Of a DNA stretch of 64,000 nt, positions 43,501 to 55,370 are shown one piece after another. The notes under the pieces are model-generated. The model ran no database searches. It saw only the letters and a list, made by a program, of their open reading frames with translations, and was not told the DNA's origin. This stretch comes from Strigamia acuminata. Taxonomy: Eukaryota; Arthropoda; Chilopoda; Geophilomorpha; Linotaeniidae. The stretch covers positions 43,100,581 to 43,164,580 of the forward strand of contig OX442314.1 in assembly GCA_949358305.1 (NCBI GenBank), given 5' to 3'. Every line of letters begins with the position of its first letter. Position 1 is the stretch's first letter. The position numbers and the translations under genes were made by a program.

Positions 43501-46500
43501 TAAAAAATATACCGGTAGCAAATTTTAGCCATTTTTTGTCAAAAAAAGCCCATTTTAGCCATTTTTTGTCAAAAAAGGCCCATTTTAGCCATTTTTTGTC
43601 AAAAAAGGCCCATTTTAGCCATTTTTTGTCAAAAAAGGCCCATTTTAGCCATTTTTTGTCAAAAAAGGCCCATTTTAGCCATTTTTTATGGTAAAAATAG
43701 CCATTTTCATCATTGAAACATTACAAGTTGCAACGTTTCAATGACGAAAATGAAGTTTTAACGACGTTTTTTGACGGAACCGGTTATTTTGAAAATTCCC
43801 GATTCCCGGTACCGTGATTTTTCACCGGGTTTCCCAGGAAATCGGTACCCCGGTTTCCCGGTACCGAAACCCTAATGGGTACTATCCATTGTCCAAAGTC
43901 CAAATTTTCATATTGCTGCGATATCGCTGTTTGTATTAAATTTTTTTTTTTTAAAACTCAACTAACAGGTTGCCATTCATGGGTTCCAAATTCGATCCTC
44001 AGTGTTCACCATCCCATAACACAATCAAGATAATGGAAGACACAATGTTGCAAGTCTTTCAACTAAATCCCAAACTCACTTGTAATTGTCACAGGAAATG
44101 CAAAGACTCCACCTTAGAATTCTCCACACAAAGTGTAATGGCCCTCGAAAACACCGTAGAGTTTGAATACAAACTATCCAGCAATAATATATTAATTTCG
44201 ATGGAACGTTGGCAATACGATACAATAAGTCTCATGGCAGATATTGCAGGCAACGTTGGACTGTGGCTTGGACTTTCAATCTTATCAACTGCAGAAATGG
44301 TGTCCGAACTCTTGAAGCTGAAAGAAAGATGCAAGAAACAACAGAAACTCCTCAAAAGGACTTGCCATCAAAGGATCATTGAACGCATTAAGCAAATTCA
44401 AGAAGATATTGCCATTGATGCCAAAAACCAAGCAGAAGTTCCCAAATTCCAGCCGTTGGACATTCTAAAGCGAATACTCCATTTTTGTCTCATTTGTTTC
44501 ACTTGTGTCTTAATCCAACTGAGGATAAGTCACTTCTACAATAACTTCAGCCATTCGTTCGTCGAAGTGGAAGATATAGATAAAGTTCAGTTTCCGGATA
44601 TCTTTATTTGCGGTTTCAGTTGGCGAATCGACAAACTAGAGACGCTATACGCTGCAGAAAATGATTTGGAGAACACTTCCTGTAAAATTGATTTTCTTGA
44701 CTTGCTGAACATAAAGAAGAAGAAGGTGTCGGTTGAAGATTTGTGGAAGAATTCGTATGTTCCGGAATTACCAATTGTCAACGTCCTTCCTCGAGTGAGC
44801 ATTTTTACATCTTATTTTGTCACCAACAACTGCCATGTGTAATCATGTGATGTGAACTATTTCAGAACCCCATACCTGAAGAGATAGCTAGAGCGACCAA
44901 ATTAACTGCCGTTCCAACGGTAATAGGAACCTGTTCAAAATATTCGTTCGGTAAGTAGGCACTACCGGTAGCAGTAAGAAATAACAGTAATTCAAGAACT
45001 AGATGCAATGGTTCGGTGCGTCTTAAGCTAGATTCACGCTTGTGTTCACACTCGACCAAGGGTCGGCAACCTTTTGAGACGGAAGAGCCAACCTTTTGAG
45101 ACGGAAGCGCCAAAAGTTACAATTTACAAAATTTCCTAGTTTTTAAAGAGCCACTAACATTTTTGTTTCAATATTATGGTATTTGATCTTGACATCGAAA
45201 GAGCCGCAGGTTGCCGACGGTTGTGATTAGGGTTGCCGTGTTACAAAATGTTGAACTAAGATTACAATCCTATCTTAAATTTCTTATTCACATTGCTATT
45301 TTGTAGATCAAGTCAGCTATTACGGCCTGTTTACAATGATTCTCACCATTTTCATCATTCCTGAGAGAAAAATGTGCGATTCCAACTCGGTGAAGGTGCT
45401 TGCTTAATTGTATTTACATAAATGCACTTAACTAATTTATACACAAATTTTGCAGTCAGATTTAAAATTAAAGAATTATATTCTCAAGGAGTAAAATAAA
45501 AATAAACCTTTTAATTTATAGATATACATTAATCAACCGAATGATCCATTCACCAACATCGCGTCTCGGAGAGAATCACCTGGAACTAGTTTCACAATCA
45601 ATACATTTAAATTACAAAAAGTATAAATCACCCTTCCCTTAATGGTCAAACTAAATTTATACAGTCGAGCCTCATTATAACGAATAGCAAGAGACCCAAA
45701 AAATCAATTCGTTATAACGAGAATTTGTTATATCGAAAATTTCCAACATGGTGTTCTTTGGCCAACCAACCAATCAAACCATTTTTAAGTATTCGTCATG
45801 ACAAAAAATTCGTTATATCGCGGTTCGTTATAACGTAATTCGCTATAACAAAATTCGCTATAATGAAATTCGTTATAACGAAATTAGTTTTCACAAAAAT
45901 ATTTGTTATAACGAAATTAGTTGTAACAAAAAAATATGTTATTACGAAATTAGTTATAAGTTATAACAAAAAAATTCGTTATAACGATATTCGTTTTAAC
46001 GAGATTCGACTGTATTATTTTAGATTATACGAATGTCAAAACAAGATGCTCCATGCAACCCAACAGCGGCTACTTACTTCAACTGCAGACAAAAATGCTT
46101 AACAAACAGAATTAAGAAACAACTCACCTGCAGGTTCAAAATCATTGTGAAATAAATCAATATCGGAATATCGGTAATTAATATTCATAACTTTCAGCTT
46201 ACCTTTCATACCAGCATTGAATAATTCCTCTTGCGATTCCGCCGAGCGCGCCAAACAAGCCCGCGAAGCGTATCTGAAAACGCAATTCAAGACCGATTAT
46301 CAGAAGGATTGCCAATGTTATCCGCTGTGCGAAGAAATCGTTTACTCGTGGCACATTTTCAACCAACCTTTCTCGAGGAAAAATGTGGCCACTTTGCTGT
46401 TTACGGTTTCGAACAACAAAATGATGGTGGTTATCGAAAAAAGCACGTACAACTTTGTCAACTTGGTTTGCGACATTGGAAACATTTTCAGTTTATTTCT

Positions 46501-46621
46501 GGGACTGTCGATCCTGTCGTTAACCAGGTTTCTAACCGCACAAATAATACCGCTCTTTTGGAATTCATTTAACACGATCACTTCTATTTACAAATATTTC
46601 AATTCATGTCCATATATATAA
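40532..46621 (+). CDS. Two-domain (concatenated) DEG/ENaC sodium channel
   Basis: Eleven exons close in frame to 831 aa: 40532-40975, 41040-41109, 41773-41927 (tentative), 42329-42418, 42508-42611, 43969-44794, 44866-44950, 45307-45395, 45522-45620, 46024-46133, 46198-46621. Each half is a DEG/ENaC subunit: TM1 with a post-TM1 aromatic/Pro segment (MYPSVRFCS; FPDIFICGFSWR), a short Cys-rich extracellular domain, CxCxxxC before TM2 (CNCHRKC; CQCYPLC) and TM2 with the GxS filter (GLWLGLSILS; FLGLSILSLTRF). The single exon 43969-44794 encodes TM2 of domain 1, a linker of about 60 residues and TM1 of domain 2 without a stop. The N-terminal HG gating motif is DG. Such channels are normally trimers of one-domain subunits. 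Alternative processing into two proteins is possible. Confidence 0.8.
43065..43194. mobile_element. 130-bp MITE
   Basis: The terminal inverted repeat is YAGTAGGCGCATTCGAAAA at both ends (the right end as complement). No coding capacity. It lies in an intron of the channel gene. Confidence 0.75.
43228..43348 (+). rRNA. 5S rRNA-derived sequence, diverged
   Basis: It contains AACGGCCATACCAC, CGGTTCTCGTCCGATC, TTAAGCAGCATC, TTAGTACATGGTTGGGTGAC and CTGGG-ATCCCAG in the order and spacing of animal 5S rRNA. Several substitutions in conserved positions and no proper 3' end pairing suggest a pseudogene or a 5S-headed SINE. It lies in an intron of the channel gene, just before a hAT-type MITE. Confidence 0.75.
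43369..43874. mobile_element. hAT-type MITE, copy 3 (506 bp)
   Basis: Ends TAGGGTTTCGG and CCGAAACCCTA; 8-bp target duplication ATGGGTAC (43361-43368, 43875-43882). The interior has about five tandem copies of a 30-bp unit (CATTTTTTGTCAAAAAAGGC). It lies in the intron before the large channel exon. Confidence 0.92.
45662..46012. mobile_element. Pogo-like MITE next to a splice acceptor
   Basis: Ends CAGTCGAGCCTC and GAGATTCGACTG, TA duplication (45660-45661, 46013-46014). The right part is an expanded run of CGTTATAACGAAATTAG-like words. Only nine bases separate the TA from channel exon 10, so the intron's branch region lies inside the element. Confidence 0.85.
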
Positions 46622-46835
46622 AAAAAAAAGCAAAACAAAATAAACAGATTTTAATTAGAAGATTTAATGACAAATTAAATACGTGACTCTACCAAAGGCC
46701 TTTCGACCGTTTCCGGTCATCTTCAGTGGTAACGGCGTACGGTAATTAATTTGTCATTCAATCTTTTAATAAAAACCTCAAAGTGATACGCATTTGAAAT
46801 AGAAGTATTAACAAACAGGTTTTTTGGAATCCACA

Positions 46836-47213
46836 ACTATTCATCGCCCGATATCTCATCGCTGCTAAGTCATCGGGCGGACAAGTCATCGTGCGGTCAA
46901 GTCATCGCGTGAAAAGTAATCGGCTCGCGTGACCAACTCATCGCGGCGACAATTGGGTGGTTGTCAAGTAATCGCGCAATTCATCGCACTTCAAAATTTT
47001 AAACAATTTTGTGTTTTTAAGATGTGTTTAAAACATCTTTAAAACACAAAATTATTTAAAATTTTGAAGTGCGATGAATTACGCAATAAATCGTGCGATT
47101 AGTTGGCAACCACCCAATTGTCACCGCGATGAGTTGGTCACGCGATTACTTTTCACGCGATGACTTAGCAGCGATGAATACTCGCGCGATGAGATATCGG
47201 GCGATGAATAGTC
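46836..47213. repeat. Second palindromic GCGATGA-word element
   Basis: Left words (TCATCGCCCG, TCATCGTGCGGTCAAG, TCATCGCGTGAAAAG, CCAACTCATCGCG) recur as complements in the right arm around an AATTTTAAACAATTTTGTG centre. The outer ends match 17518-17943. It lies between the channel gene and Artemis. Confidence 0.7.
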
Positions 47214-47504
47214 ACCGTACCGTTTTTTGCACTAAACAACTAAACTTAATTAAGATATGTTAAAGCTTCAAATTGTGGCCGGGGCGTGTATTTATTTATC
47301 AGAACCCGGCGCCAATTTGAAGCTTTACGGTATACATATATATATATCTCTATAAATTCATGTATTCAATTGTAATTCATCCATTTTTCCATTATATAAA
47401 AGCAGAAATTGTTTAAAAATAACAAGTTTAAAAAGTTGTAGAGAAAAATTCATTCAAGTTCAAAAATTTCAAATTAATACAAATAAAAAATAGTGTGTAT
47501 AAAA

Positions 47505-50385
47505 TTAATCTAGAAATAATTTCCGTCGTTTCACATTGATATTATCAATTAAACCCAGTTCACCATTAACAAATCTAAATTGTGGTGAAGATTTCGGGTC
47601 AGGCGTAAATTCATCAGGCGTGCTGTCATCCGAATCTCCGTTTCTGCGCTGCATTTGAGGCGACAGAGAATCATCAGCAGTTAAATCAATCAAATCTGGA
47701 CTTTTCACCAATACATTGTCCGAATAATTCTTGCGCGACTGCGATAAACAATTGTCTTTAACCGGCGAACACAAATCCACGTCAAACAGAAGGTCGGTCG
47801 ATTGACTCGAGTCGCCTACATCTAAAAATAAAATTAAAAAAATAAAATTTAAGAATATTTTGTAATAATAACATTTTTTTTCTAAAAATACAGTAGCTGC
47901 ATTCAAAAATTAAAATAACAATTTTAGTTTAAGTGTATTTTAAGTTTTAACATGGGTTTAAACAGGAAATGATGACATTTTTGGTTCAAAATTGAAGTAA
48001 AACACAAATTATTTTAGTTTTTGAAAGCAGCTAGTAATATTAATAATTTACAGTTCTGGTCCCGCGAAAGAGCGCCAAGCGTTATAATTTCATGCGTTGT
48101 TGATTTCTCTTCTTCGCAGACATCCTTTCGATAATTATTTAACAAATCTAACACCTGGAATGATTCCTCTATAAAATATTTGATAGGGTTTCTGTTTCCC
48201 AGCCTTTTTCCAATTCCCAATTCCCGGTACCAAAATGGCCGGTACTCCCAGGAAATCGGTACTCCTCGGACTATAAAAGGTCAAGTAAGAGGCGACGAAA
48301 AATGACAGTAAATGGCAGTTTATCGTCAAAAATGGCCATTTTTAACCATTTTTCATGGCAAAAATGGCCGTTTTCCGTCAGAAATGGTCATTTTTAGCCA
48401 TTTTTCATGGTAAAAATGGCATTATTTTGTCAAAAATAGCCATTTTTAGCCATTTTTCGTCAAGAATAGCCATTTTTAGCCATTTTCCATGGTAAAAATA
48501 GTTCGTCAAAAATGGTCATTTTCAGCATTGAAACATTACAAAATGTAACGTTTCAATGATGAATTTTTGACGGAACCAGTACTTCTCAAATTAACCGGTT
48601 CCCGGTACCGTGATTTCTCACGGTGTTTCCCGGTACCGGAACCCTAATATTTGAGTATTTAATTGATTGTGAATATATTTTAAACCTGTTTTTCAGAGGA
48701 TCCAATCGGTACTACGTTAGGATAAATTTTATTCGGAGAAAGAGCCGACACAAAATCACAAACTTCCTCCAACGACGAATGAGTTGAGTAAAACAACCGA
48801 TATATATTTTCTTTTTCATCAAAAACGAGTGGATCCTTAAAAGCCTTCAATCCCGAAAACCACATTGCAGACACTTTGACCGTTGCTAATTTCATCTTCC
48901 CCGGCGAGTAGCCGCACGGTAACAAACTATTTCCACGATTTAACTGAAAAATTTAATGTAAATTTCACCGATAAATAAAAAACAAATCCTTAATAACGAC
49001 CGTATTTCCGCAATTAAGAGTCGCCCTCGAATAGGGTTTCTATTATCCCGCCTTTTTTTAATTCCCGGTTCCCGGTACTAAAATGGCTGGTACTCCCGAG
49101 AAATCGGTATTCCCGAGGTAAAAAATATCAGGCGACGAAAAATGGCTAAAAATGGTCGTTTTCTGTCAAAAATGGCCGCTTTAAGCCATTTTTCAAGGTA
49201 AAAATAGCCGTTATTCATCAAAAATAGTCGTTTTTTAGTAAAAAAAAAAGCCGTTTTTCATTGCATTCATGCATTCTGTTGGATTATTGCCATCGTTGAC
49301 GGCTTTTAAGCGCGAAAGTACGGTATTAAAAGCTCCAAAATACATTAGAATAACATGCGTGGATTCTCGTGCAAGGATCTTCGGTAATCGCTTCCGAAAT
49401 CGAATCAACGTCTAGAAATTTGCTGATTTTATTGGAATCCACGTGGATTTTCACTTTCAACTCGCTGTATAATTTCACGAATAAATATTCGTAGCCGTAT
49501 TGCGCCGGCAACACCAATCGAAGAACATTATTCTTGTTTCTACTCAAATACTTTCTCGTAAACTTAATAAAAAAATCGCAGCTGGTTTCGCGCTTGGGGA
49601 TACGCAAGAAACTTGGAACACAAAACGTCGTATCGAGGTACAAACTCTCGATTTTTTTACCACTGAAAAGAAATAGTAAGTAAATATTAAAATTATTCTT
49701 AAAATATAATAAAAAGTCCGTACTCGTCACCAGATTTAAGATATCGACAACGTTTCCCAATCGGCCACCGAAAATCTCCCGTGTACAGAACTGTTCCTTC
49801 GTCTCCTTCGAACAGAAACCTAGAAAAGTATTAATAACCGTTTTTATTTCGTTTAAAATGTGTAAAGTAATCACTACACACATTACTGAACCAGGACAGT
49901 GACCAGCGGCCAGTAATGTAACGGTTACTTCACTCTGTTGGTCATTTTCGTTCGGAATTTTGATGATTGTCGGTGCTTCGACTTCAATGACGTGGATAAA
50001 CGGCGCTAAACGACTGTAAGAAACGTCATTCGCTAAAATATCGCGGGTGATCTTGGACGTGTATAATTTAACATCAATTTGGCTGAAATTAAAGAAAAAA
50101 TAATTATTTTGTTTTAAATAAACACATAAGCAATGTGCAGGTGTTTTATATAACCTTTCGTTTAGTCTTTGGTAGAAGTTGTTGCTGTTTAATCCTTCCA
50201 TGTGATCTGAATAAAAAGAAATACACTTTGTAAATTTTTATTATTATTTATTTACTTTTATTATGCGAATAGTTACCGCTGTGACAGTGGCTTAGGAAAT
50301 AAGCAGTGGAGTCCAAATTCTTTCCGTCGAATTTATCTAAGGAGATTTTTGAATATTCATTCATGGTTCCGCCGAATTTGCTCAT
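47505..50385 (-). CDS. DCLRE1C: Artemis nuclease (metallo-beta-lactamase/beta-CASP)
   Basis: Eight exons close in frame to 484 aa: 50385-50277, 50206-50155, 50082-49882, 49819-49724, 49662-49344, 48943-48686, 48154-48052, 47821-47505. Artemis opens DNA hairpins and trims ends in non-homologous end joining with DNA-PKcs. The metal-binding HxHxDH is split over exons 1-2 (SHCHSDHMEGL). [12 protein letters not shown] supplies the next His, and LYTGDFR and YLDTTFC follow. The beta-CASP part includes [17 protein letters not shown] and YPNVVPIG. The N-terminus ([20 protein letters not shown]) is the family start. The C-terminal tail is shorter than the human one (692 aa) and Ser/Asp-rich. Introns 5 and 6 contain hAT-type MITEs. 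Confidence 0.93.
48184..48646. mobile_element. hAT-type MITE, copy 4 (463 bp)
   Basis: Ends TAGGGTTTCTG and CCGGAACCCTA; 8-bp target duplication ATATTTGA (48176-48183, 48647-48654). It lies in Artemis intron 6. Confidence 0.92.
49032..49270. mobile_element. hAT-type MITE, copy 5, right end missing
   Basis: It begins TAGGGTTTCTATTATCCCGC and follows the family through AAAATGG-rich words, but no right terminal repeat is seen before exon 5 of Artemis. Truncated or diverged. Confidence 0.75.
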
Positions 50386-51059
50386 TATCACAATTTCCCT
50401 CGCAATTTTTTTGATTTTAGTTCATTCTAGCCCTACACAGTGCTGCTACAGCTAAAAGGTGGTGCTTAGTTTGGACTCATCGCCTCTTTTGCTGCGACAC
50501 AAAACGAAACGTAGCGAAACATACCACCACGTTTTCTTTATTGCGAGCCGCCAGCCAATAGAATGCGCGACGAGGTGCTCGATGGAAGAAACTCCGGAGT
50601 TGAATTCTGCCGTTTAGTTTTTGCTTCATTTCTCGCATTTTTTTCGGAAATTGAGTTTATTCTTATCGTTCAAATCACGTTGTAAAAGAACAGGTGTTGA
50701 AGCGCCGATTCAAAAGTGTTCCAGTTTTGTATTTTGCCACCAAACAGCGCTAATGACAAGTGGGCCATGACATCACCTTAGCTCAGACCACGCGGTAAAT
50801 ATTATATTTATCTATTTATTATATTTATCTAAACTGTTTTATTTATGCTCGTTTTTTAAATTTTTTTAAATCAATTTTGGCAAGTGCAAGCCTAATTTTA
50901 ATTGAATTTTAGCAAATACCAGCCATTTTTCATTTATTTTAGCAAATACATGCCACTTTTTCATAAATTTTGGCAAATATAAGCCATTTTTTAATGAATT
51001 TTTTATCCCATTTTTTTCTGTTTATTAATTTTGTTTTTCCTGAATTCCAGATTTAAAAC

Positions 51060-52446
51060 ATGGGAAGGAGGTGTTTTGTTCCACACTGTAAAGGAGGGTA
51101 TCCTAACCAACCCAAGGTGTCAACATTCAAGACACCTAGCAACATCGAGGAAAGGAAGAAATGGCAAGCAGCAATTCCTCGAAAGGATCGTCAAATAACT
51201 GCAAAAGATTGCGTTTGTGAAGTTCATTTTCAACCAGATGACATAATCCGTTTTTGGGAAACAACCGATAACAATGGACTAGTTCTGGCACATGTTGACT
51301 ATAAGATACCTTCACTGAAGAAAGGTGCTGTGCCTTCATTATTCCCGAACTGCCCAGCTTACTTATCGAAAGGAAAACCTACCAAACGGAAATCACCTAC
51401 AGAACGAAAGTTTTCAGCGACGGCAAAGAAAAAGTCTAACAAATCAAAAAAGCCCCATCTTGAGGAAATTGAAGAGCCCAATGTTGGATCTAGCAAGGAC
51501 TATGCAGAACCTAATGTTGGATCTGGCATGGACCATGCAGAGCCTAATGTTGGATCTAGCATTGAGTATGCAGAGCCTAATGTTGAATCTGGCATGGACA
51601 ACGCAGAGCCTAATGTTGGATCTGGCATGGGCTACGCAGAGCCTAATGTTGGATCTGGCATGGACTACGCAGTGCCTAATGCTGGATCTGGCATGGACTA
51701 CGCAGAGCCACAATGTGCAGAACCAATCGAAGAAATTAATAATCCGGATATTTTGTTTGGTAACATACGACTCTTAGCTTCAACTTTAAAATTTAAAGTT
51801 CCACACGCATCTTGGTTACTTCAAGTCAATGATGCGCCAAAAAAGTAGTCTGTCACGTTTTTCCAAATTCACACTCAATCATTTGGACCTACTGTTATAC
51901 AGAAATGTTTAACTGTTACTGATACCCTGCAGTTTTCGTGTTTCATTTTCAACAGAATTAAAATGCCAGTTGACCAGTGAAACTGACAGGATAAAAGACA
52001 TTAACCACTTGGAAGAATTACTCGTCACGTTACATGATTCTAAGATTTGTTACGGAGGCCCTAACAAGGAGCAATTCCAGGGTATTTCTCCGGAATCTGC
52101 ACATGTCGACTATATGGGCAGATGGAGAAGACACAACAAGTGCTCATTTTTGTGCAGTAATGACTCAAACACTTTTAGCTACTCGAACACTTGCAGTTTC
52201 TGTAAAAATTTAGATAAAACACTTTTAAGCATACTGTATAGGAAGAAAACTACTACCAAAGTCTCTAGAGCTAGGTGTTTGGTTTCACCTACTGAAAAAA
52301 TCAACCTAATTCGAAAAGCAACAAAAAACGAACGCAGAGAGAGCAAGGCAACGGCTGAATCTCAAGGTGACAGTTCTCAAAAGACAGCTGGAAAGCTTGA
52401 AGCAAGAATATATATGCAGGAAAAAAACGAGAGTAAATCAGAATAA
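51060..52446 (+). CDS. THAP-domain protein, copy A (frameshifted C-terminus)
   Basis: The first exon starts at the THAP methionine (MGRRCFVPHC). A likely donor at 51759 (GTAACA) joins to 51956 in frame, giving 396 aa; unspliced, a 262-aa protein ends at 51848. The THAP zinc finger (C2CH: C5, C10, C53, H56 with the AVPSLF box) binds DNA. Residues about 140-225 are roughly eight tandem 11-residue repeats of the type EPNVGSGMDYA. Compared with copy B, a 4-bp duplication (AGAG near 52338) shifts the frame of the last 40 residues and destroys the basic/leucine coiled coil. THAP proteins include cellular regulators and P-element-type transposases; no transposase domain is seen here. Confidence 0.8.
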
Positions 52447-52879
52447 ATATTATTTTCGAATGTCAATACGGACCAAACCGCAACTTTATTGGTCAAAATT
52501 ATGTCAAAATTGTTGAGTTTGTCATTCAACATTCTCTCTCTCATTTACTAGTATACACATGATTTTGCAATATTGCTTGTGTCCAGAACCCTAAATTAGA
52601 GTATTCTTGTATTAATGGATTGTTCAAATGAAAAAAATTCAGAATGATGGTCCAATAAACCATTACTCACTTTTACTCATTTTTACTAACGACTCGATAA
52701 ACGACCATTTTACAAGATAATTACTCTTGAACGCATCAAAACACAATGCTGTAAAATTTAAATTGAATAATTAAAACATTAAAACAAAAAAGTTAATAAG
52801 AAAACAAAAATGATATAATACTTTTGACATTTTACTAAATTATTCTTCCTTTTAAAAATAAAAAATAAAAATATAAATT

Positions 52880-52926
52880 TGGACACACCGGGAATCGAAC
52901 CTGGGTCTTTTCACTGAGTTACGTCC
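52880..52926 (-). other. tRNA-like element without anticodon arm, copy A
   Basis: On the minus strand GGACGTA (7 nt) can pair with TGTGTCC followed by A, and the T-arm carries a perfect B box, GGTTCGATTCC. Only about 47 nt lie between the ends and there is no anticodon stem. It is more likely a deleted tRNA or a SINE end than a tRNA gene. Confidence 0.5.
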
Positions 52927-53025
52927 CCGATCGACCCAGAAACCACCCAAAACCAAATTTTCATCAACAAAAAATCCGCTTTCTACAATTCCAAATCATT
53001 AAATAAAAATTTAAAAAAAAAAAAA

Positions 53026-54110
53026 TCCATTTTCAACTGAGAAAATGTGTTTTTAAGTAAAAAAAAAATGAATTTTCACGAGAAAAAAAGAAAAGAAAAT
53101 GCATTTTCAACTGAAAAAATGTGTTTTTAAGTAAAAAAAATGAATTTTCACGAGAAAAAAAGAAAAGAAAATGCATTTTCAACTGAAAAAAATGTGTTTT
53201 TAAGAGAAAGAATAAATTTTCACGAGAAAAAAAGGAAAAAAAATGCATTTTCAACTGAAAAAATGTGTTTTTAAGAGAAAGAATAAATTTTCACGAGAAA
53301 AAAAAGAAAAAAAATGCATTTTCAACTGAAAAAATGTGTTTTTAAGTAAAAAAAAATGAATTTTCACGAGAAAAAAAGAAAAGAAAATGCATTTTCAACT
53401 GAAAAAATGTGTTTTTAAGAGAAAGAATAAATTTTCACGAGAAAAAAAGGAAAAAAAATGCATTTTCAACTGAAAAAATGTGTTTTTAAGAGAAAGAATA
53501 AATTTTCACGAGAAAAAAAAGAAAAAAAATGCATTTTCAACTGAAAAAATGTGTTTTTAAGTAAAAAAAAATGAATTTTCACGAGAAAAAAAGAAAAGAA
53601 AATGCATTTTCAACTGAAAAAATGTGTTTTTAAGAGAAAGAATAAATTTTCACGAGAAAAAAAGGAAAAAAAATGCATTTTCAACTGAAAAAATGTGTTT
53701 TTAAGTAAAAAAAAATGAATTTTCACGAGAAGAAAACGTTTTCAAGTGAATTAAATCCAAGTGAAAAAGCATTTTCACGAGAAAAAAATGTGTTTTTGTG
53801 CATAAAAAAGCATTTTCACGAGAAAAAAAATGTGTTTTTGTGCATAAAAAAGCATTTTCACGAGAAAAAAATGTGTTTTTGTGCATAAAAAAGCATTTTC
53901 ACGAGAAAAAAATGTGTTTTTGTGCATAAAAAAGCATTTTCACGAGAAAAAAATGTGTTTCTGTGTATAAAAATGCATTTTGACGAGATAAAGTGAAAAA
54001 CAAATGCATTTTCAAGTGAAAAAATGTGTTTTTAAGTGAAAAAATGCATTTTTACGAGAAGAAAACGTTTTCAAGTGAAATAAATCCGAGTGAAAAATAA
54101 TGCATTTTCA
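53026..54110. repeat. Minisatellite with higher-order A-B-B' organisation
   Basis: About ten units of roughly 72 bp (AATGCATTTTCAACTG, AAAAATGTGTTTTTAAG, AATTTTCACGAG) alternate between an A type (AAGTAAAAAAAATG) and two B types (AAGAGAAAGAATAAA). About five 41-bp units follow (GTGTTTTTGTGCATAAAAAAG). It lies between the two THAP copies; long frames through it are repeat artefacts. Confidence 0.9.
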
Positions 54111-54973
54111 CGAAATGCAAGTGGAAAATTGCATTTCCGGGAGAAAATTGCCCTTTTGTTGAACATTAGGTTTAGAAAATAAGTTATTTGGTTAAGGAAA
54201 GTAGGTTAGGTTTTTTAAGCTTTTTTAAGGTTTTTTAAGGCTTAAAAAATATGAGTTAGATTAGGCTTAATTTCGGGACTTAATTTCGCTGGAGAAATTT
54301 GAATTTTCGATTTTGACGACACATATTTTACAATATTTGAACACAACAGTTAGATTTCGTCATGTTGAATCACATTTGAATTCGGTCATACAGATTTTAT
54401 TAATTCCACGAAATTTCATTACAATAATTGTGCCAATACATTTCACGACATTTTAGCCACGAGATAATAAATACTCGGTAACAAGTAAATCTAAAAAACC
54501 AAGTTTTTGAAAAAGGCTTGTATTTATATATTTATATTGGTGTTTCAAATTGCCGCCAGAGTGCGCTACTACCGCAGATTGTTTCGTGATTGCCGTGATC
54601 GTGGCAAAAAACCTTGAACAAAGTACTTTTTCTAGACAATATTAAAAAACAAAATATATGGGCGGATAGGAATTTTCATTTTAACCAGATTTAGCCTGGT
54701 TTCAGAATTTTTAAATCATTTTTTGCTATCGAAAACATCAAAATCCGTATCCGTATCGGGCCAACATTTTGGCTGGCATCCATTAAAGGACATGGGTTCC
54801 GCCAGGTGGCGCTGCGGTTCATAAATATGAGATTATGGCACACAAATTTGAAAATTTCAAACATTTTCTTTCCTTCCTTACTAAGGAATTGGATCGAAAC
54901 ATCTTTTATTGCATGGCTTCATACCTATTGTTGCATCCGAGTTGAATAATAACCGATCTGATCTGATCTGATC

Positions 54974-55005
<32 letters not shown>

Positions 55006-55184
55006 GTTTTTTATCTCCAAAAACATAGGCTTAAAAAAACGAATCGTTACGTCACTAACTCTGCTCTTTCTTCCTGAATAAAGACAAATTTGACAATGTC
55101 AAAAATGGTTGCTTTCTTGTCAAAAATGGTCGTTTTTTGTCAAAAATGGTCGTTTTTTGTCAAAAATGGACGTTTTTCGTAAAA
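54111..55184. other. Intergenic sequence between THAP copies
   Basis: No gene is seen. It contains a run of about 23 T at 54977 preceded by three TGATC repeats, and AAAAATGGTCGTTTTTTGTC repeats at 55095-55180 just before duplication copy B. Confidence 0.5.
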
Positions 55185-55370
55185 AATTTGCCAAGTGCAA
55201 GCCTTATTTAAATTGAATTTTAGCAAATACCAGCCATTTTTCATTTATTATAGCAAATATATGCCACTTTTTCATAAATTTTGGCAAATATAAGCCATTT
55301 TTTAATGAATTTTTTATCTCATTTTTTTCTGTTTATTAATTTTGTTTTTCCTGAATTCCAGATTTAAAAC

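Larger units (their letters stand above)
50868..53017. repeat. Segmental duplication, copy A
   Basis: About 2.1 kb nearly identical to 55185-57310, covering upstream sequence, a THAP gene and a tRNA-like end. The offset is 4311 bp. It is followed directly by the minisatellite at 53026. Confidence 0.9.

Noticed and set aside
51444-51713. Repetitive minus-strand frame (HARSNIRLCV repeats) in the THAP genes
   Set aside because: It is the antisense shadow of the 11-residue repeats.
52880-52926. Functional tRNA gene
   Set aside because: There is no anticodon stem-loop and one T-stem mismatch.
53033-53886. Minus-strand frames rich in MHFFS/RENSFF
   Set aside because: Translation of a minisatellite; no start context or splice structure.
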